From Margaritifera margaritifera (Eukaryota; Mollusca; Bivalvia; Unionida; Margaritiferidae), in NCBI GenBank assembly GCA_029931535.1, contig JAQPZY010001344.1:2158501-2222500 (forward strand): DNA of 64,000 nucleotides, read 5' to 3'. The notes under the pieces were generated by a model, which saw nothing but the letters and a program-made list of their open reading frames with translations, did not search any database and was not told the origin of the DNA. Below, in pieces: positions 1 to 14,950 of this stretch (positions within the stretch are counted from its first letter, which is position 1; each line of letters starts with the position of its first letter). A program made the position numbers and the translations under genes.

Positions 1-58
1 CGTTTATGAGATAAAAATGGCATTGGTTGTCAAAGAACAACACTAAAATACCTAAGGG

Positions 59-200
59 CAGGAGTGTACTCGGCCCTGGACTTATCTGCCGGGACAGGCC
101 CGGGGTTTTGCTCACACCAGTAAAACACCGGTAAAAACGGATTTTTTGCGGCGGCCCACTGGGATTTATCCCGGTGTGCCAAATGGCCAGTACACCACTG
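59..200. mobile_element. hAT-type MITE
   Basis: A 142-bp GC-rich island in AT-rich DNA. It starts CAGGAGTGTACTCGGCC and ends GGCCAGTACACCACTG, so the ends are imperfect terminal inverted repeats of the CAG...CTG type. The 8-bp direct repeat CCTAAGGG at 51-58 and 201-208 is an exact target duplication, the length made by hAT transposases. There is no coding capacity, so it must be mobilised in trans. Confidence 0.8.
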
Positions 201-208
201 CCTAAGGG

Positions 209-1725
209 TATCATTAATTCAGCAAATCAGCAATTATTGGATCGTACTGGAGTCCCTAAGGAAATCATTGTTTATCTTTTCTCTAATTTTCCCTGGAGAT
301 CTGCTGACCAGTGTAGAGTGTTAATTGTCTTCAATAGAAAGCAGCAGTAAACCCTAAACATAAAAAAGTATACTGATGTGCATTGGCCGGTTCCGGCAAG
401 ATCGGTTGCATTAACTATTCCAGTTATATTGTTCCAATGCAAATACTTCCGGAAGATGCATCATAATCTTTAGTATTTTGGGGCATACAACTCAATCACA
501 AGCTCAATGTCGGAAAACCTGAATTAAAATTAATCACGACTCACATGAGATTCCTAAATCTGATTCCTCTGCGAGCATGCTAAATTTCATATAAGTAGGT
601 ATACCTGCATATCTGATTTTGATGATTTGAGAATGAAGTTGAGTGTTTTGTTGGAATAGTTCTTTAAATAAGAGACAAGCTCACACACTGATCAAGGTAA
701 TTTTCCAGTAATGATGTCTAGCAACTGGTCCAACTGAATTATATATTTGGTTTCTTTAAAAGTAATCTCGTTCAAACCTAAGATATAAAGAACTTACTTT
801 CGTTATACTATTTTGAAATCCCTGAGATAATATTTACTTTGAGCTAATACACGTTTGTTATCGGTTGCCATCAACCATTTCTTTTCATCATGGAACGTTT
901 TTAAACATCTAAATGTATCTGATAGTTTGTTTCGCACCTCGACTCAAAACAGCAGCCACCTCTGCATAGATGACGTGAAACGTTTGCTTCAGAGATGTGA
1001 ATAAAATATGTGGCTATTTTGTATGCCCGTGTGATACACGGTCTATTACGTAGACATATTTGTTACTTCACAGCCCTTGACAAGTAAATTGGTCTTGAGA
1101 GGGAAAAAAATCATTTTTCTTGCTTCTCTTATAAAACAGATATACTGAACAGCTTTACGTTCCTTGAAGAGTGAAAAGTGTAAAAGAATCACAAACACAG
1201 AACAATTTCATAGAGATTGTACATATCTGTTATAAGTGTTAGATAACATAACCTGGATTTCAATGTCTTGCGTTTTGCTGAGAAAAAAAAACAAAAGAAC
1301 ATACAAAAGAAAAACAAAACAGGATAAAGACGCTATCTCTCTAACATGCAACAAAATTGATTGCCTAACGCCAAATATTACTAAACGAATCGGAATCATG
1401 TCTTACCTTTCTTATTACAGTATTTCTATACTGTTATAACATATCCGCAAAACGCTTCGGTGATTTCACAACATCTTCAAGCCATCTGAGTGAAAAAAAG
1501 CGCGCACTACCTTTTATGTTTTTATTGATGCTATTGTTGTGAAGGAAATGATAAAAGGTGTGTCTATAATTACATTTGCATTGTCATGTCGTTAACAACG
1601 AAGCATTGCTTTGATGATAAATCAAACATTTCTTAGGAATACTTGAATAAAAGACCATTTTCTAATCTTCTACAGGAGTTGAGAATCTTTAAAAAATGTT
1701 GATTGAATCTTATATATTCTTGTAC

Positions 1726-1729
<4 letters not shown>
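209..1729. other. noncoding tract
   Basis: No coding signal is seen. Short open frames at 1.2-1.44 kb lie on both strands, have biased composition and resemble no family. They sit partly inside a fragment of the R1 dispersed repeat near 1336-1478. Confidence 0.5.
1336..1478 (+). repeat. R1 dispersed repeat, fragment
   Basis: Begins with the block CTCTAACATGCAACA, also found at 20318, and then drifts in parallel with that copy (GCCTAACGCCAAATA here, GTCTGGCGCCAGATA there; a CTTCGGTGATTTCACA-like end). By eye this is an old, weakly conserved copy of a repeat seen better at 15.6, 20.3 and 42.0 kb. Confidence 0.35.
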
Positions 1730-1773
<44 letters not shown>

Positions 1774-1790
1774 ATATATATATATATATA
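1730..1790. repeat. (CT)n then (TA)n microsatellite
   Basis: About 20 CT units followed directly by about 10 TA units, with one G at the switch. Confidence 0.95.
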
Positions 1791-3429
<1,639 letters not shown>

Positions 3430-3629
3430 GACACCAATGAAATCGAATAGGTGTACAGATGAACTTCTAATTACAAAGTGACACATCTATCAAACAGACA
3501 AAAAAAAAACAAAAAAAAAAACAAACAAACAAAACAAACAAACAAACAAACGTATGCCTGGATTCCACGTCGTATCTATGGAGACATTATTATATGAAAT
3601 AAATGTATATTGAATGATATCAATATACC

Positions 3630-4397
3630 AGAGCAGGTTAGATAGTTATAATTCGTTCCAAGTGCGAATGGTATCCATGCTTCGAGGAACGGCACCTATT
3701 GCCCAGCTCCTCTGAGAGAAATCAAGGTACGTATTAGTTATTTTGAATATTACAAATATACAACAAATATAGCGGAAAGTTTTATCCCTAATACGAAGCA
3801 GATTTTACATGGAGAAATAATATTATCATACCGGTTGGATAATTGTGATTTCGCCCGCTTCTGAGATTAGAATCCAGCTCCGTGAATTACAGTATCCATC
3901 ACCTTGATTGCACGCACCAACCCCTATACCCGCTCAACTAAGCGCGTATTCCCCCAAAAGGATGGAACTTAGTCTTGAATATAGGCATTCATACGTTGCA
4001 GATTAGTGCATATAACAGAGTGTTAAATTCCATTTGTCTAGCGGGTGAGTTATCGTGCACCCTGAGTCTTTACATTCAACTTTGTTCCATCTTTTTATGG
4101 GGATGAGCGCATACCTGTGTTCCATCCTTTTATGGAGATGAGCACATAGCGGTGTTCCATCCTTGTATGGGGATGAGCGCATACCCGTGTTGCATCCTTT
4201 TATGGGGATGAGCGCATACCCGTGTTTCATCCTTTTATGGGGATGAGCGCATACCCGTGTTCCATCCTTTTATGGAGATGAGCGCATACCCGTGTTGGTT
4301 AGGGCGCTGTTACATGAGAGCTTGGTGATTGGTGCCATTACTCGAGGCACCGGTTCGAGACCTACTTGGAACGAATTATAAGTCTCTATCCTGTTTG
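3630..4397. repeat. inverted-repeat element enclosing a 35-bp minisatellite
   Basis: Arms near 3630-3697 and 4330-4396 are inverted copies. The block TTATAATTCGTTCCAAGT at 3646-3663 is exactly reverse-complemented at 4364-4381, with weaker similarity on either side. The right arm contains a tRNA B-box-like GGTTCGAGACC. The layout suggests a foldback or tRNA-related non-autonomous element whose middle was enlarged by the minisatellite at 4084-4295. I could not define a target duplication. Confidence 0.5.
4084..4295. repeat. 35-bp minisatellite, 6 copies
   Basis: Six units beginning GTTCCATCCTTTTATGGGGA, spaced 35 bp apart (starts at 4084, 4119, 4154, 4189 and so on). They sit between the inverted arms of the surrounding element. 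Confidence 0.9.
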
Positions 4398-4654
4398 ATT
4401 AATATAGTATCATTCTATATATAGTTTTGTGCTTCTTCATTTAATTACGTATCCAACAGATAATGTGGGATCCATGGATAAACGCTTTTCTCTCTGGTAT
4501 CTAGGTGTCCATTTGTAATAAAATTTTAATGTGTATATCTTGCCTTTTTAAATGGAAATTCAGTGGGTTTGTGCATATTACTAAGTGTTAGTTATATTGG
4601 TGTAATTCACTGTCTGTCAGTCAGTCTGTCTGTCTGTGTGCTGTTCTCTCTCTC

Positions 4655-4662
4655 ATATATAT

Positions 4663-4758
<96 letters not shown>
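4655..4758. repeat. (AT)n then (GT)n microsatellite
   Basis: AT units, interrupted twice by GTATATGT, followed by about 14 GT units. Confidence 0.95.
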
Positions 4759-4761
<3 letters not shown>

Positions 4762-6035
4762 CTACCACGACACAAATACCCTTTGCAAGGATAATTGGGG
4801 ATTACAATGACATTTAATGTATATACAGCTGAAAAAAGAAAAAACTGTTTACAGTGAGTTATATTGTTTTGCCAATGCTTGATTACGAGTAACATAGGGT
4901 CTTCCAGGTTGAAAATAAATATATCATTAAAGGCTACTGTTAAAGAGTTAGCGCATAGCGTAACATAAAGCTCTGATGGAACTCAGTCGTGAATATAGTG
5001 TACGTATAGAATTTCATTAATATCGTGTAGGTATATTACATTATCTCCTGGCTGGATCGATTTTAGGACCAGAACAGGCCTTAATCAGTTTGAACGCGGC
5101 CATTATTTTCAGTTGACAATAGTTTATTTTGCTTCCTCTTAATTGTACTGAATTCATTTTTTATGTCCCCACAGAACAAATAAAATGTCGAACAAATATT
5201 TTTTCTTGCATTAAGGTTTTATACATTCGGTAGCCTAACCTCCATTTGAATTGTTATGATCCACATTAATAATTTAAAAAAAATCGATTATTTCGCATTC
5301 TTTGGAGCTATGTATTTTTTATTCTGCATCTAGCAGACTCGATTATTTCCATATTGTTAAGAATAGTCAACTATGTTGCAAACTTCTGCTAAAGTTAATA
5401 AGTCTGATTTTAGGCGAGGTAATTACGAAAAAGTCAAGGTCATCATCGTATCATTGAGAAAGGGAAATTGAATCCCAATAGCTTTCATCCCATCCGCTAA
5501 AGAACGTTATCAAAACCTTCATGCCAATTTATCTTTGGCGTTTCTTGAATTGATTTATTGGATAGTGTTTCCAATTTTACTTACCGCAGATAACGGTGCG
5601 TGATAATGGCTAACAGAAGTCACTTAAACGGTGTGTTTGTTGTTTATTCAATATTTGCCGTTCTTAGGTCGTGTGTCAAATAATATCAAAAGGATTTCTA
5701 AGCAAACATATTTCAGCGTCAGTATTTTAGGTTGTCTAGGAAATCATAACCAACTGGCTAAGAAAGCAAAATGGCGATGTAAAAACGGTATATTTATGAC
5801 ACACTGCAGTGATTAAATTTAAACTTAAAGAACACGAGATTCGCCATTTAGTTCCCGTCCTCCTGGGTTTTTTTTTCTGAATAACCATTACTGATCTCCT
5901 CACCAGCTTTACATTTTATATTAGGTAAACACCGATCAGAGGTTTTTCAAGATCAAACGAGAATAACAAGTGGGTACTATATGAGGACTATTTCAGTTTA
6001 TATACTTAGAGATCCTTCCATTCACATACCAAACC
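4759..6035. other. noncoding tract
   Basis: No coding, RNA or transposon signal recognised. The 61-codon frame near 5.63-5.82 kb shows no family resemblance. Confidence 0.45.
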
Positions 6036-6310
6036 AGAGACACCAGATTAAGAGACACTAGATTAAGAGACACTCGAATAAGATACACTAGATTACGAGG
6101 CACTAGATTAAGAGACACTAGATTAAGAGACACTAGATGAATAGACACTAGATTAATAGACACTAAATTAAGAGACATTAGATTAAGAGACACTAGATGA
6201 ATAGACACTAGATGAATAGACACTAGATTAAGAGACACTAGCTTAAGAGACACTGGCTTAAGAGACACTAGCTTAAGAGACACTAGATGAATATACACTA
6301 GATTAAAAGA
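6036..6310. repeat. 15-bp minisatellite, about 18 copies
   Basis: Units of the form ATTAAGAGACACTAG with frequent variants (GATGAATAGACACTA, GCTTAAGAGACACTA). Because the unit is a multiple of 3, a frame stays open on the - strand (SLNLV-type pentapeptides). It is a repeat translation, not a gene. Confidence 0.9.
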
Positions 6311-8504
6311 ACATTTTCTTAGAAGACTTTTGAACTTGGCTTCATTTCTTCTCTGTTTTTAGAAAATACATCGCTCTATCTTTATATCGTCAGTATGAAT
6401 CATATTTGTTTTCTATTCAACCAACATTATTTCCACCCCTTTAATTATAAATTTCCTTTTTCGATGTCAAGAGAATAACAAAATAAAGTGAAAGAACCTT
6501 AAGGACTACAATGTGGAAGTATTTCACTCATAATGAAACCAAAAGAACGGCTGATATTTTAACTAATTGAAATTAAAAGCTAATTGAGTGATATAATGAC
6601 TTTCATCACAGATACATAGACGTGACTCCAACTGAAGCAAAAGAGGAAGGAAAAAGATGAAAATATAGACCAATTAACTTGGCAACAGATACATTCGGAA
6701 CGCTTAAAGTTAAAATAGATGAAATAAGTCAAATTTCACAAATATCTTCATAACTTTACTAAGCAAATGTTAAGGTCAGGCAAGTAGTGTAATGTGATCC
6801 AGACATTTAAAAACTAGAAGACTTCAAGGGAGAGAATATATCGGGCATGATTATCTCTGTACAATAAGGAAGATGACATATATTAAATTGAGAAGAATTT
6901 GAAGACAAGCAAAAAGTATGTACTCATGAAATGGAAAGGGAAAGTTGAATCATTTGACAGTTAAGAACCAGGTACAAATATTATACTATTCAAATATATG
7001 ACATACAACTAATACAAATAGTACTATCAAAGAGCGTGAACACTTTGAAGTTTTAAAAGATAATGAGTTTTTAAACTGTTAGAGATGTGAAAAAAATAAA
7101 ACCGGTTGAATAGAAAATTAAGGAATAAAAGCATGACTGATATGTTCATTGCCAGAGGGAAAGAAGAAAGGACAGCCAGCAACATCATTAGCAAGTTACA
7201 AATTAGTACACGTGAAAAACGCGATGAGGCGACTGCAGAGTATGCAATGTATTAGCACTATAATAAATGACGTTACAATAGAGAAAAATTTATAGAGGAA
7301 ATGGAAAAACAAAATACCAAAATACCAGGAATTTTATTATAGTAGATACAATTAAATGATCAGAGAAAAATGAATAAAGAATTACATGTAAATATAGAAA
7401 ACAGCAAACAGAGGTCAAATAATTCATATTAGTTTGCTAATTTGTGACAAAGTTCCACATGGTTTGTGATCTACCTGATGTACTACAGAGTAAAGAAATG
7501 AACTGCTTGTTATCCTTCTACAGCAGGTCCGTTTACATCTACTCCTAATCCTTATATTGCAAATATATTAAATGAAATACACATTTACAACACTGAAACT
7601 CAAATTGATCAATTAGGACTCTATGATATGATATATATCTCAGTTTGACACGATGATTCGCTGGAATGAAATAAGCTGCGTACTTTGGATTTTTAACAGA
7701 TACAAATGTACTAGAATTAGTCAAATCAGTATACAAATTGCATGTTTATTTTTAGATGCAAAATCTACTGTCTGAATAAAAAACAATACCCTTTCCTGAC
7801 GACGATGCATTGAAATCAAATAGCAAAAGCAATGATAATGAAACAATTTAAAAGTTGCTCTGTAACATTTTTAAAATTCCACCACGCCATGAATAGAGAT
7901 GCCTCAGGGGGAAAGAAACCCAAATACTTGATATAGGTATTAGGCCAGAGGAACATTACAATGTACACGATTGTTTTATATAGCCTACATCTGTTGTTAT
8001 GTTGGCTGCTTATAAAAGGAAATATAGCTATATAGCAGGTACCATTGAATATTGGAGAACATTGTTAGCTGATGCACTGAAGTCTACGGCAGTCAAAGAT
8101 GAACCTACTCTCAGGACTTAATGTTTCTGCACGATAGCAACGGATTAAGAGATGAGAGAATAGCTAGATTCAATCAAAGTAAACGCTCTTATGTAGTCTG
8201 CATATTAGGTGCCCAGGCACAAAATAACATATTTTACCGTTTGTTTCGACAATAAGATTTCGAAAAAGTGAATGAAACATTTCTTCTTGCTTTTAAATGC
8301 ACACAGTAATTTTGGTACTGTTGGTTTTGTACCCTTGTAATCATATTGTTTTGTATCCTTGTAATCATTTATCAACTTCTGCTGCAAGGGATAAAAATAT
8401 TTTCATTTGGCAGTCTTTGAAACAGTCATGTAAATGTGATGGAATCCCCAATTCCACTTCGAATGTATAACCAGTATGGAATCATCAGGCCAATTGAATA
8501 AACG
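6311..8504. other. noncoding tract, possibly decayed coding DNA
   Basis: Purine-rich on the + strand between about 6.6 and 7.45 kb, with short open stretches rich in Lys/Glu/Arg that are broken by stops. This could be an old transposon gene, but I recognise no motif. The rest shows nothing. Confidence 0.35.
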
Positions 8505-8774
8505 TTTTACTATCACTTTAATTTTGTCCTTCACTTGCCTATCTACAGCTTTTACTATCACTTTAATTGTGTCCTTCACTTGCCTATCTACAGCTTGTAC
8601 TATCACTTTAATTGTGTCCTTCACTTGCCTATCTACAGCTTTTACTATCACTTTAATTGTGTCCTTCACTTGCCTATCTACAGCTTTTACTATCACTTTA
8701 ATTGTGTCCTTCACTTGCCTATCTACAGCTTTTACTATCAACTTAATTGTGTCCTTCACTTGCCTATCTACAGC
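8505..8774. repeat. 45-bp minisatellite, 6 copies
   Basis: Six 45-bp units starting TTTTACTATCACTTTAATTG. Copies are almost identical, so expansion is recent. The unit is divisible by 3, so long frames stay open on both strands. They have no start context or family resemblance. Confidence 0.95.
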
Positions 8775-9899
8775 TGTTAATGGGATCGTTAGTATGCAGA
8801 TACACAATAAACGACCTCGACCTTTTGTACTCATCATAATTGTTAAAGTAGTATTCATGACTCTCTTATGTATATCTATGTATTATAATGTTAATTCCAC
8901 TTCTTATTCCATTTTACATCATTCTAAACATGGCATAGACTGTCAAAAGTTGTTATGCAACACGTAATGTATTTAATGATGCGTTGTGTTCTAATCCAGA
9001 AACATTCATATTTAGCTGGGTATTGCTAAATTTAAAAAAAAAATTTTGTAACAGATATTATCTAATTTTTCTAAAACATGTCACATATCATCGATGTATC
9101 TTTATTGAAGAAAAAGGTGTGTAGATCTCCGAGTAGTTTAAGGGTAGAATGTTAAATGGCATTTTGGACATATCGGTAATCGTCATATGATATGCTTGAA
9201 TTCTTCAGTAATGAGTAAAACATTGATATGGTCAGAATAATTTTTTTGCTAAATCTTTCAAAATTATACATGTATTTATTTGGGTAGATGTTTTTTCTCA
9301 AATGTCTGGATGTCATATATGAAAGGTGTTTCGATAGTGCTGTAAATTTGTCATCGTTAAAGTTTTTTATTTTTTTTGTGTGGCAAGTGGTTCAATAGAC
9401 CGTCCAATGAATCTAAAGATGTATACAAGCCAGATTGCCCTTTATTCTGTTATTTCTTTTTCGTCTTTAGCAATTTTGTCAACTATGAAATCCTTACTAA
9501 ATGAAATATATTTTTCATCGTTAGTTGGTATGAATTTTATCTCCTCAAATATATCATTTCTTACCAATATGTTGATAAACGGAGAACTGTTATAACCGGA
9601 CAGGTTAGAAATAAACAATGGTATGTGTTTTGGATATTTAAATTAAAATTGCATTAGTTATGTGATGGACCTTTATACTTGCCTATTGAGTGATAGCGGT
9701 CTCGATCTGTGTTTTCACTGATGACTCCCTCAGCAATGTACTTTATATTTGTTCTTAAATTTAAATGCTGTTCACCTTTCTCCGTGAACGCCATTCATTT
9801 TTGCATTTTCAGTCTCGATTCTTCACACACTACTTTTTAACGTCTTACTCAACGCATAATAAAATACTTGTATACAATGAGTTCCTTTGTAATCTATTG

Positions 9900-9972
<73 letters not shown>

Positions 9973-10478
9973 TTGTGATTGATTTGAGGTAAATACAAAA
10001 CACTTATGAAACGTGTTTTTTTCTGTTCTAGAGGCTATACCATTTTATGTCAGTTTTGCTTTTCACAGGTACCATGATGCTTCTAAAATCACAATACATG
10101 ACATACGGAGCTTTTAATTGATGTTGAAAGTTTCTGACCTTTACATCTGAGCCCTATATTTATGGAATTATCTATGTTGTTACTACATAGTCTTTTATCT
10201 TTTCATTATTTTTCATGTGTATTGACCTACATGAAACATTTGTTTTTACAAAAGTATTTTTGTCTTTTCATGTATGTTTGCATGTGATTATGTTATTCTG
10301 AAAAATCTTGTATTCCGGCATAGTCATACCTTCCAGCCTTGAATAACTGGTTAATCGATCGATATAGTAGTTCAAATAAATTATTTATATTAAAATTATG
10401 TAACGGATGTTTTAAGGAGAAATGTTACAGACACTACCTTATTATTTTAAAATTCAGTTCCGCTGTATATCAGCTACA
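8775..10478. other. noncoding tract with (TA)n
   Basis: No coding signal. A (TA)n microsatellite of about 33 units occupies 9903-9968. Small frames near 9.38-9.6 and 9.77-9.99 kb are not supported. Confidence 0.5.
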
Positions 10479-10590
10479 TAATCTGGGAGTGCTGCCGTTT
10501 TGTGTTCTTGTTTAAGGCGCTTTACTCCAATTGCCCCAGCACTAAGTAAACTTCATGTCTTGTAGTGCAGTAAAAAAACCAAGCCAACCA
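10479..10590 (+). mobile_element. 5'-truncated SINE-like body
   Basis: The run GTGCTGCCGTTTTGTGTTCT and, downstream, GGCGCTTTACTCCAATTGCC resembles the conserved 3' body of tRNA-derived SINEs in molluscs. No A or B box is found upstream, so this would be a 5'-truncated copy. Recognised from memory of the family pattern only. Confidence 0.35.
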
Positions 10591-11238
10591 AACTGACTGA
10601 ATACGATTTTCATCAATTAAAACTGATGCAGGTATGTTGGATAATGGAGAAAGTGCCCGTGTGCAAATAAGACAGTAAAAGTGAGATATAGAGAAAGAAA
10701 ACGCTTAAAGGGACATATTGCGTTCAGAACAATGATCGTGACTACAAATTGTTAATTTGCTCTTGGCAATTGTACTTATTGGTCATGATATTCTAACACA
10801 GATCTTATTTCATCGTCAATAGCCTTTCAATAGAAGATGTTTCTAAATTTGGACATAATTATTCTTCAAAAAGGAAATCATTGCATGCTAAAATTGCTGA
10901 TACCTTAATAGTGTTGAAAAAGAGTGATGAAATCAGCTAAGAAGCCGATAAGACCCATTAAAAGGGGAAAGCTATTGAACGGGTTATGATTTTTTCACTT
11001 ACATTTTCCATATCTTCCGATTGATCTAAATGTACGCTCAGGCTTATATTACTTGTAATGTCTGAGCCAATATTCAATATAAAAGTGTGGATGAAAGATT
11101 TTTTTGATCAAGAAGTTCCACAACAAACATTAATTTAAAGCCTAACGACATAAAACAAGTCCTGATTCCTTATCTCATATTTGCTACCTTCTGCTAATGG
11201 ATGGAATAAAGTATAGAACAAGTAGACCTACATAGTTT

Positions 11239-11312
11239 AACCGCGATTGCTCAGTATGTAGATCGCCAGGCTCATAATCAAAGAATAGCGGGTTGGATTC
11301 CCGTCCAGGCTT
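11239..11312 (+). mobile_element. tRNA-derived SINE head
   Basis: A tRNA-like 5' region with an A-box-like ATTGCTCAGTATGTAG and a B-box-like GGTTGGATTCC about 45 bases downstream. The anticodon-loop position reads CTCATAA, as in the SINE at 49648, which shares the GCCGCGGTAGCTCAGTTGG layout. The body after it is too diverged to delimit. Confidence 0.5.
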
Positions 11313-11734
11313 TACATTGATGGAACTTTAATAGATAAATCATCCTTTTTGGCTTACTCAGGAGGTTGGCATTGATTTTATCAGGGTTGACTGACAGAAA
11401 TACAAGAGCTCTTGCAAACGATCCAATAGAAAAAACCGCCCTCCCTCACTCCCCTAGTTTATTTGTCTCAATACTGCTGTTCAAAGCACGCGAGCAGTAT
11501 TTATAAATGGCAATAGTTAATGTATGTTCAAATAGAGAAAATCATCTACAGGCTGTTGAACAATATCTATTAACATTGTAAAACTAATAAGGTAATGATG
11601 TTCATTAACCATTACAAGTATGAGTCTACAAGTTAGAGTTTGCTGTAACGAGTAAACAAAAGCAGAAATGACTAAAGAAATAAAGAAATATTAATCAATT
11701 TATGACTTCTATCTTATTATTTATTTTCGCTTTC

Positions 11735-11961
11735 GAATTTGAAACAGTTGATTGGTTACTCGTGTCAGTTTGAATCAGTGGACTGGTTACTCGTGTCAAA
11801 TTTGAAATAGTGGCTTGGTTACTCATGCCAAATTTGAATCAGTGGATTGGTTACTCATGTCAAATTTGACAAAGTGGATTGGTTACTCATGTCAAATTTG
11901 AAACAGTGGATTGGTTTGTCATTTCAAATTTGAAACAGAGGATTGGTTACTCATGTCAAGC
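11735..11961. repeat. 32-bp minisatellite, about 7 copies
   Basis: Degenerate units of the form GGATTGGTTACTCATGTCAA plus AATTTGAAACAG. Substitutions in every copy suggest an older array. Confidence 0.85.
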
Positions 11962-12812
11962 ATTTGAAATTATTTTAGGAGTGGAGTTTCTATATTTTAA
12001 ATTCAGATTATGATCAAAGTCTTAAACTTTCATATGTTTTTCGAAGTCGAAGCAAAAATAAGAAATAAATATATTTTTAGTAAATCTAGAAACTATGGAC
12101 AAGAAAAAATATTTGAATTGCTTGTTGAAGAACTGCTATCTTTACATAAAACGAATAATGCAAAATAGATTATGAAAAATTTGAAACATAACATAATAAT
12201 AGGACTTGATGGAAAATGCATGTAGAGCGTGCTTTATGCATTATGCCTTATCTAGTTCATATCGATGATTATGAAAGTCCTTTTGGAAAGCCATATCGGT
12301 GAGTATTAACATAGCATAGGTTTACCCAGTGGCGTACTAAGGGTAAATAGCGCCCGTGGCGACGATGTTGGCCCAAAGTATATCAAATTTACAACAACAT
12401 CCACTAGTATTTCAATATGTAACTGTGTCTGTCTGTGCGTGGGTATGTGTGTATTTTTTAGTAAAATCAAAGAAACAAGTCAATTTTTCCGGGATAAATT
12501 TGATATAATGGCTTATTTTATTTCAGAAAATACATATTCAGTTCTCGCGTGTGTGAATATAACTTGAATACAAATGTAATTTATAGACACTGCATTTTGA
12601 ATTTATATGTATTTTCAGTGGCAAAAGTTATATTTAATATACCCTCTTAACATTAGCGGCATATCAATGTAATCTGGATTGCTTAACTTGCACATTTCAA
12701 ATACTTCTGTTAAAACATAATCAGGTGATGGAATTATATTGTATACATGTTCTATCTCATAAGCTAAAGCAACATCCTCTACAAATCAAATCCTCCGTAA
12801 TTATATGAAACT

Positions 12813-13002
12813 ACTCAAGTATCCATAAGTACTGACATGACTCAAGTATCCATAAGTACTGACATGACTCAAGTATCCATAAGTACTGACACGACTCAAG
12901 TATCCATAAGTACTGACATGACTCAAGTATCCATAAGTACTGACATGACTCAAGTATCCATAAGTACTGACATGACTCAAGTATCCATAAGTACTGACAT
13001 GA
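12813..13002. repeat. 27-bp minisatellite, 7 copies
   Basis: Seven nearly perfect 27-bp units starting CTCAAGTATCCATAAGTACT. Because 27 is a multiple of 3, frames are open on both strands. They encode only a 9-residue repeat and are not genes. Confidence 0.95.
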
Positions 13003-13493
13003 CAACTTTCGGATTTGGGCATTTAATTACTTGCTGTTCAAATCAACTGACACAAAAATCACACAAATATTACATTTTATGAGTTCTTGTTACGAACGGA
13101 CTATTTATGTACAAACAAATAATTGGAGGAAAACACAGTAAACCTTCATAGCCGTAAAAGTAGGGTGCTAAGACACAGTTAATGCACGAAAGCTTAGTTG
13201 AGTCTAGTATCATGACCCACATAACTCAATTCTCTTGACTAAGAGCAGCTTTCTGTTACATTGTGTCTTGAAAATTTAACTATTTCTCTATTATTCCTGT
13301 CCATTTCTTAGAAACACAATATATGCTATAATCATTCAGGCAAGGGGTATGCTTTCCACTTTTTTACTCGCGAAATACAATTCAGGTATTTGCGCCATTT
13401 AGTGTTAAGTGACTAGATGCACAGAACCATTGCTTTGTTCAATTTTAAATAAACAGATATGGAATTAAGTTATGCGAAATAGTGTCCAATATG

Positions 13494-13848
<355 letters not shown>

Positions 13849-14191
13849 CAACATGGCCTTGTTATTTCTTCCTCTTATTGTAGTAACATATTAGTTGGAG
13901 GCGCTCTGCACCATCGACGCTTAGAAAGCTCCTCTGCTGTCTGGAGATTTACTATAAAATTCTGGATATTATCCCTACGCTGACCAGCGCAGTGTACACA
14001 TGTGTATGTAAAGATTCTAACAAAAATAGTTCCAAACACTTGGCTTCTTTACTTTATTTGTTGTGATGACTTGCTAAGTTAAATCTAATATATGTTTTCG
14101 TTGTAAACTAAGTAAATTCTTCGTAAAAATGTGTTAACCTATGCTTTTTCAAAATTTAAAATTGCTCATGCTCATTTGAGCACTTCTATTG

Positions 14192-14440
14192 TCAAACTTC
14201 AATTTCGGAGGTGCTTAGTTTTAGCATATCGTCAAGCTCTTCAAGTGAGTAAGTCTTGCATGGAGTACGCAATTCCAAAATGCCTAAATCGAAGTGTTCG
14301 GTTTTGAAAAACGCCACAATTAATGAAGTTTGAGCTGGAGGTTGTTTGTGCTGACTGAAAACTGCGGTATTTAGATGGTTGCACAAAGAATACGAGGTTT
14401 CCGACTTCAGCAATGAAACTATGTATTTGTTCAGGATCAT
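14192..14440 (-). other. 82-codon orphan frame, doubtful
   Basis: An ATG-initiated frame of 82 codons with mixed amino-acid composition and no low complexity, which is unusual for this tract. It contains SLIVAFFKTEHFDLGILELR, which looks protein-like. I do not recognise a family, and no neighbouring exon or transposon end is visible. It could be a relic exon or chance. Confidence 0.15.
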
Positions 14441-14950
14441 GACAAAATAGTATCAGGAAGAGTGCATTATTTCATTTAAACAATAGTATTCAAAACTTGT
14501 AAAATCACGTGACTCATATGGTTAACATGACTTGCGCAATTATTCTTGATCTTACTGTACATAACAATAGCCCAAATTAGATAGATTGAAACGTTTTGAA
14601 ATACATAAATTGTGAATTACGCAAGTCTATCTGAAAACTTAGATGATTCCTACTGACATAAATAGAAAAGGCAGATAAGGTGTGATCCTAAAACAATATG
14701 GAAAAACTGCAGGTTTTGTAAATTGCTTAAGAGACCTTAGAAGTCACACTGTACAACAGTTCTGATGAGGTATCATGGTCCGAATATTGTATACAGGTCA
14801 ATAAATAGCCAACCAGCATTTGTTTAAGGCTACCTAAAATAAAATATATAAATTGAAGTTTAGGGTCGGTACTGATACTAATTATGTTGCTTTTCAATGT
14901 TTTTCTTCTTCACTTTTCGGAGATCAAACTATACACCATCTCAAACATCC

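Noticed and set aside
5993..6298. 101-codon SLNLV-type repeat protein
   Set aside because: Produced by the 15-bp minisatellite; no start context or homology.
6600..7450. Possible decayed gene in a purine-rich stretch
   Set aside because: Short Lys/Glu-rich pieces broken by stops; no recognisable motif on either strand.
8403..8967. Frames of 151 and 163 codons on opposite strands
   Set aside because: Both come from a 45-bp tandem repeat divisible by three; no flanking coding signal.
12328..12390. Possible hAT terminus (CAGTGGCGTACTAAGGG)
   Set aside because: The sequence looks like a hAT 5' end, but I found no matching opposite end or 8-bp duplication.
12801..13082. Three overlapping frames on both strands
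   Set aside because: Produced by the 27-bp tandem repeat.
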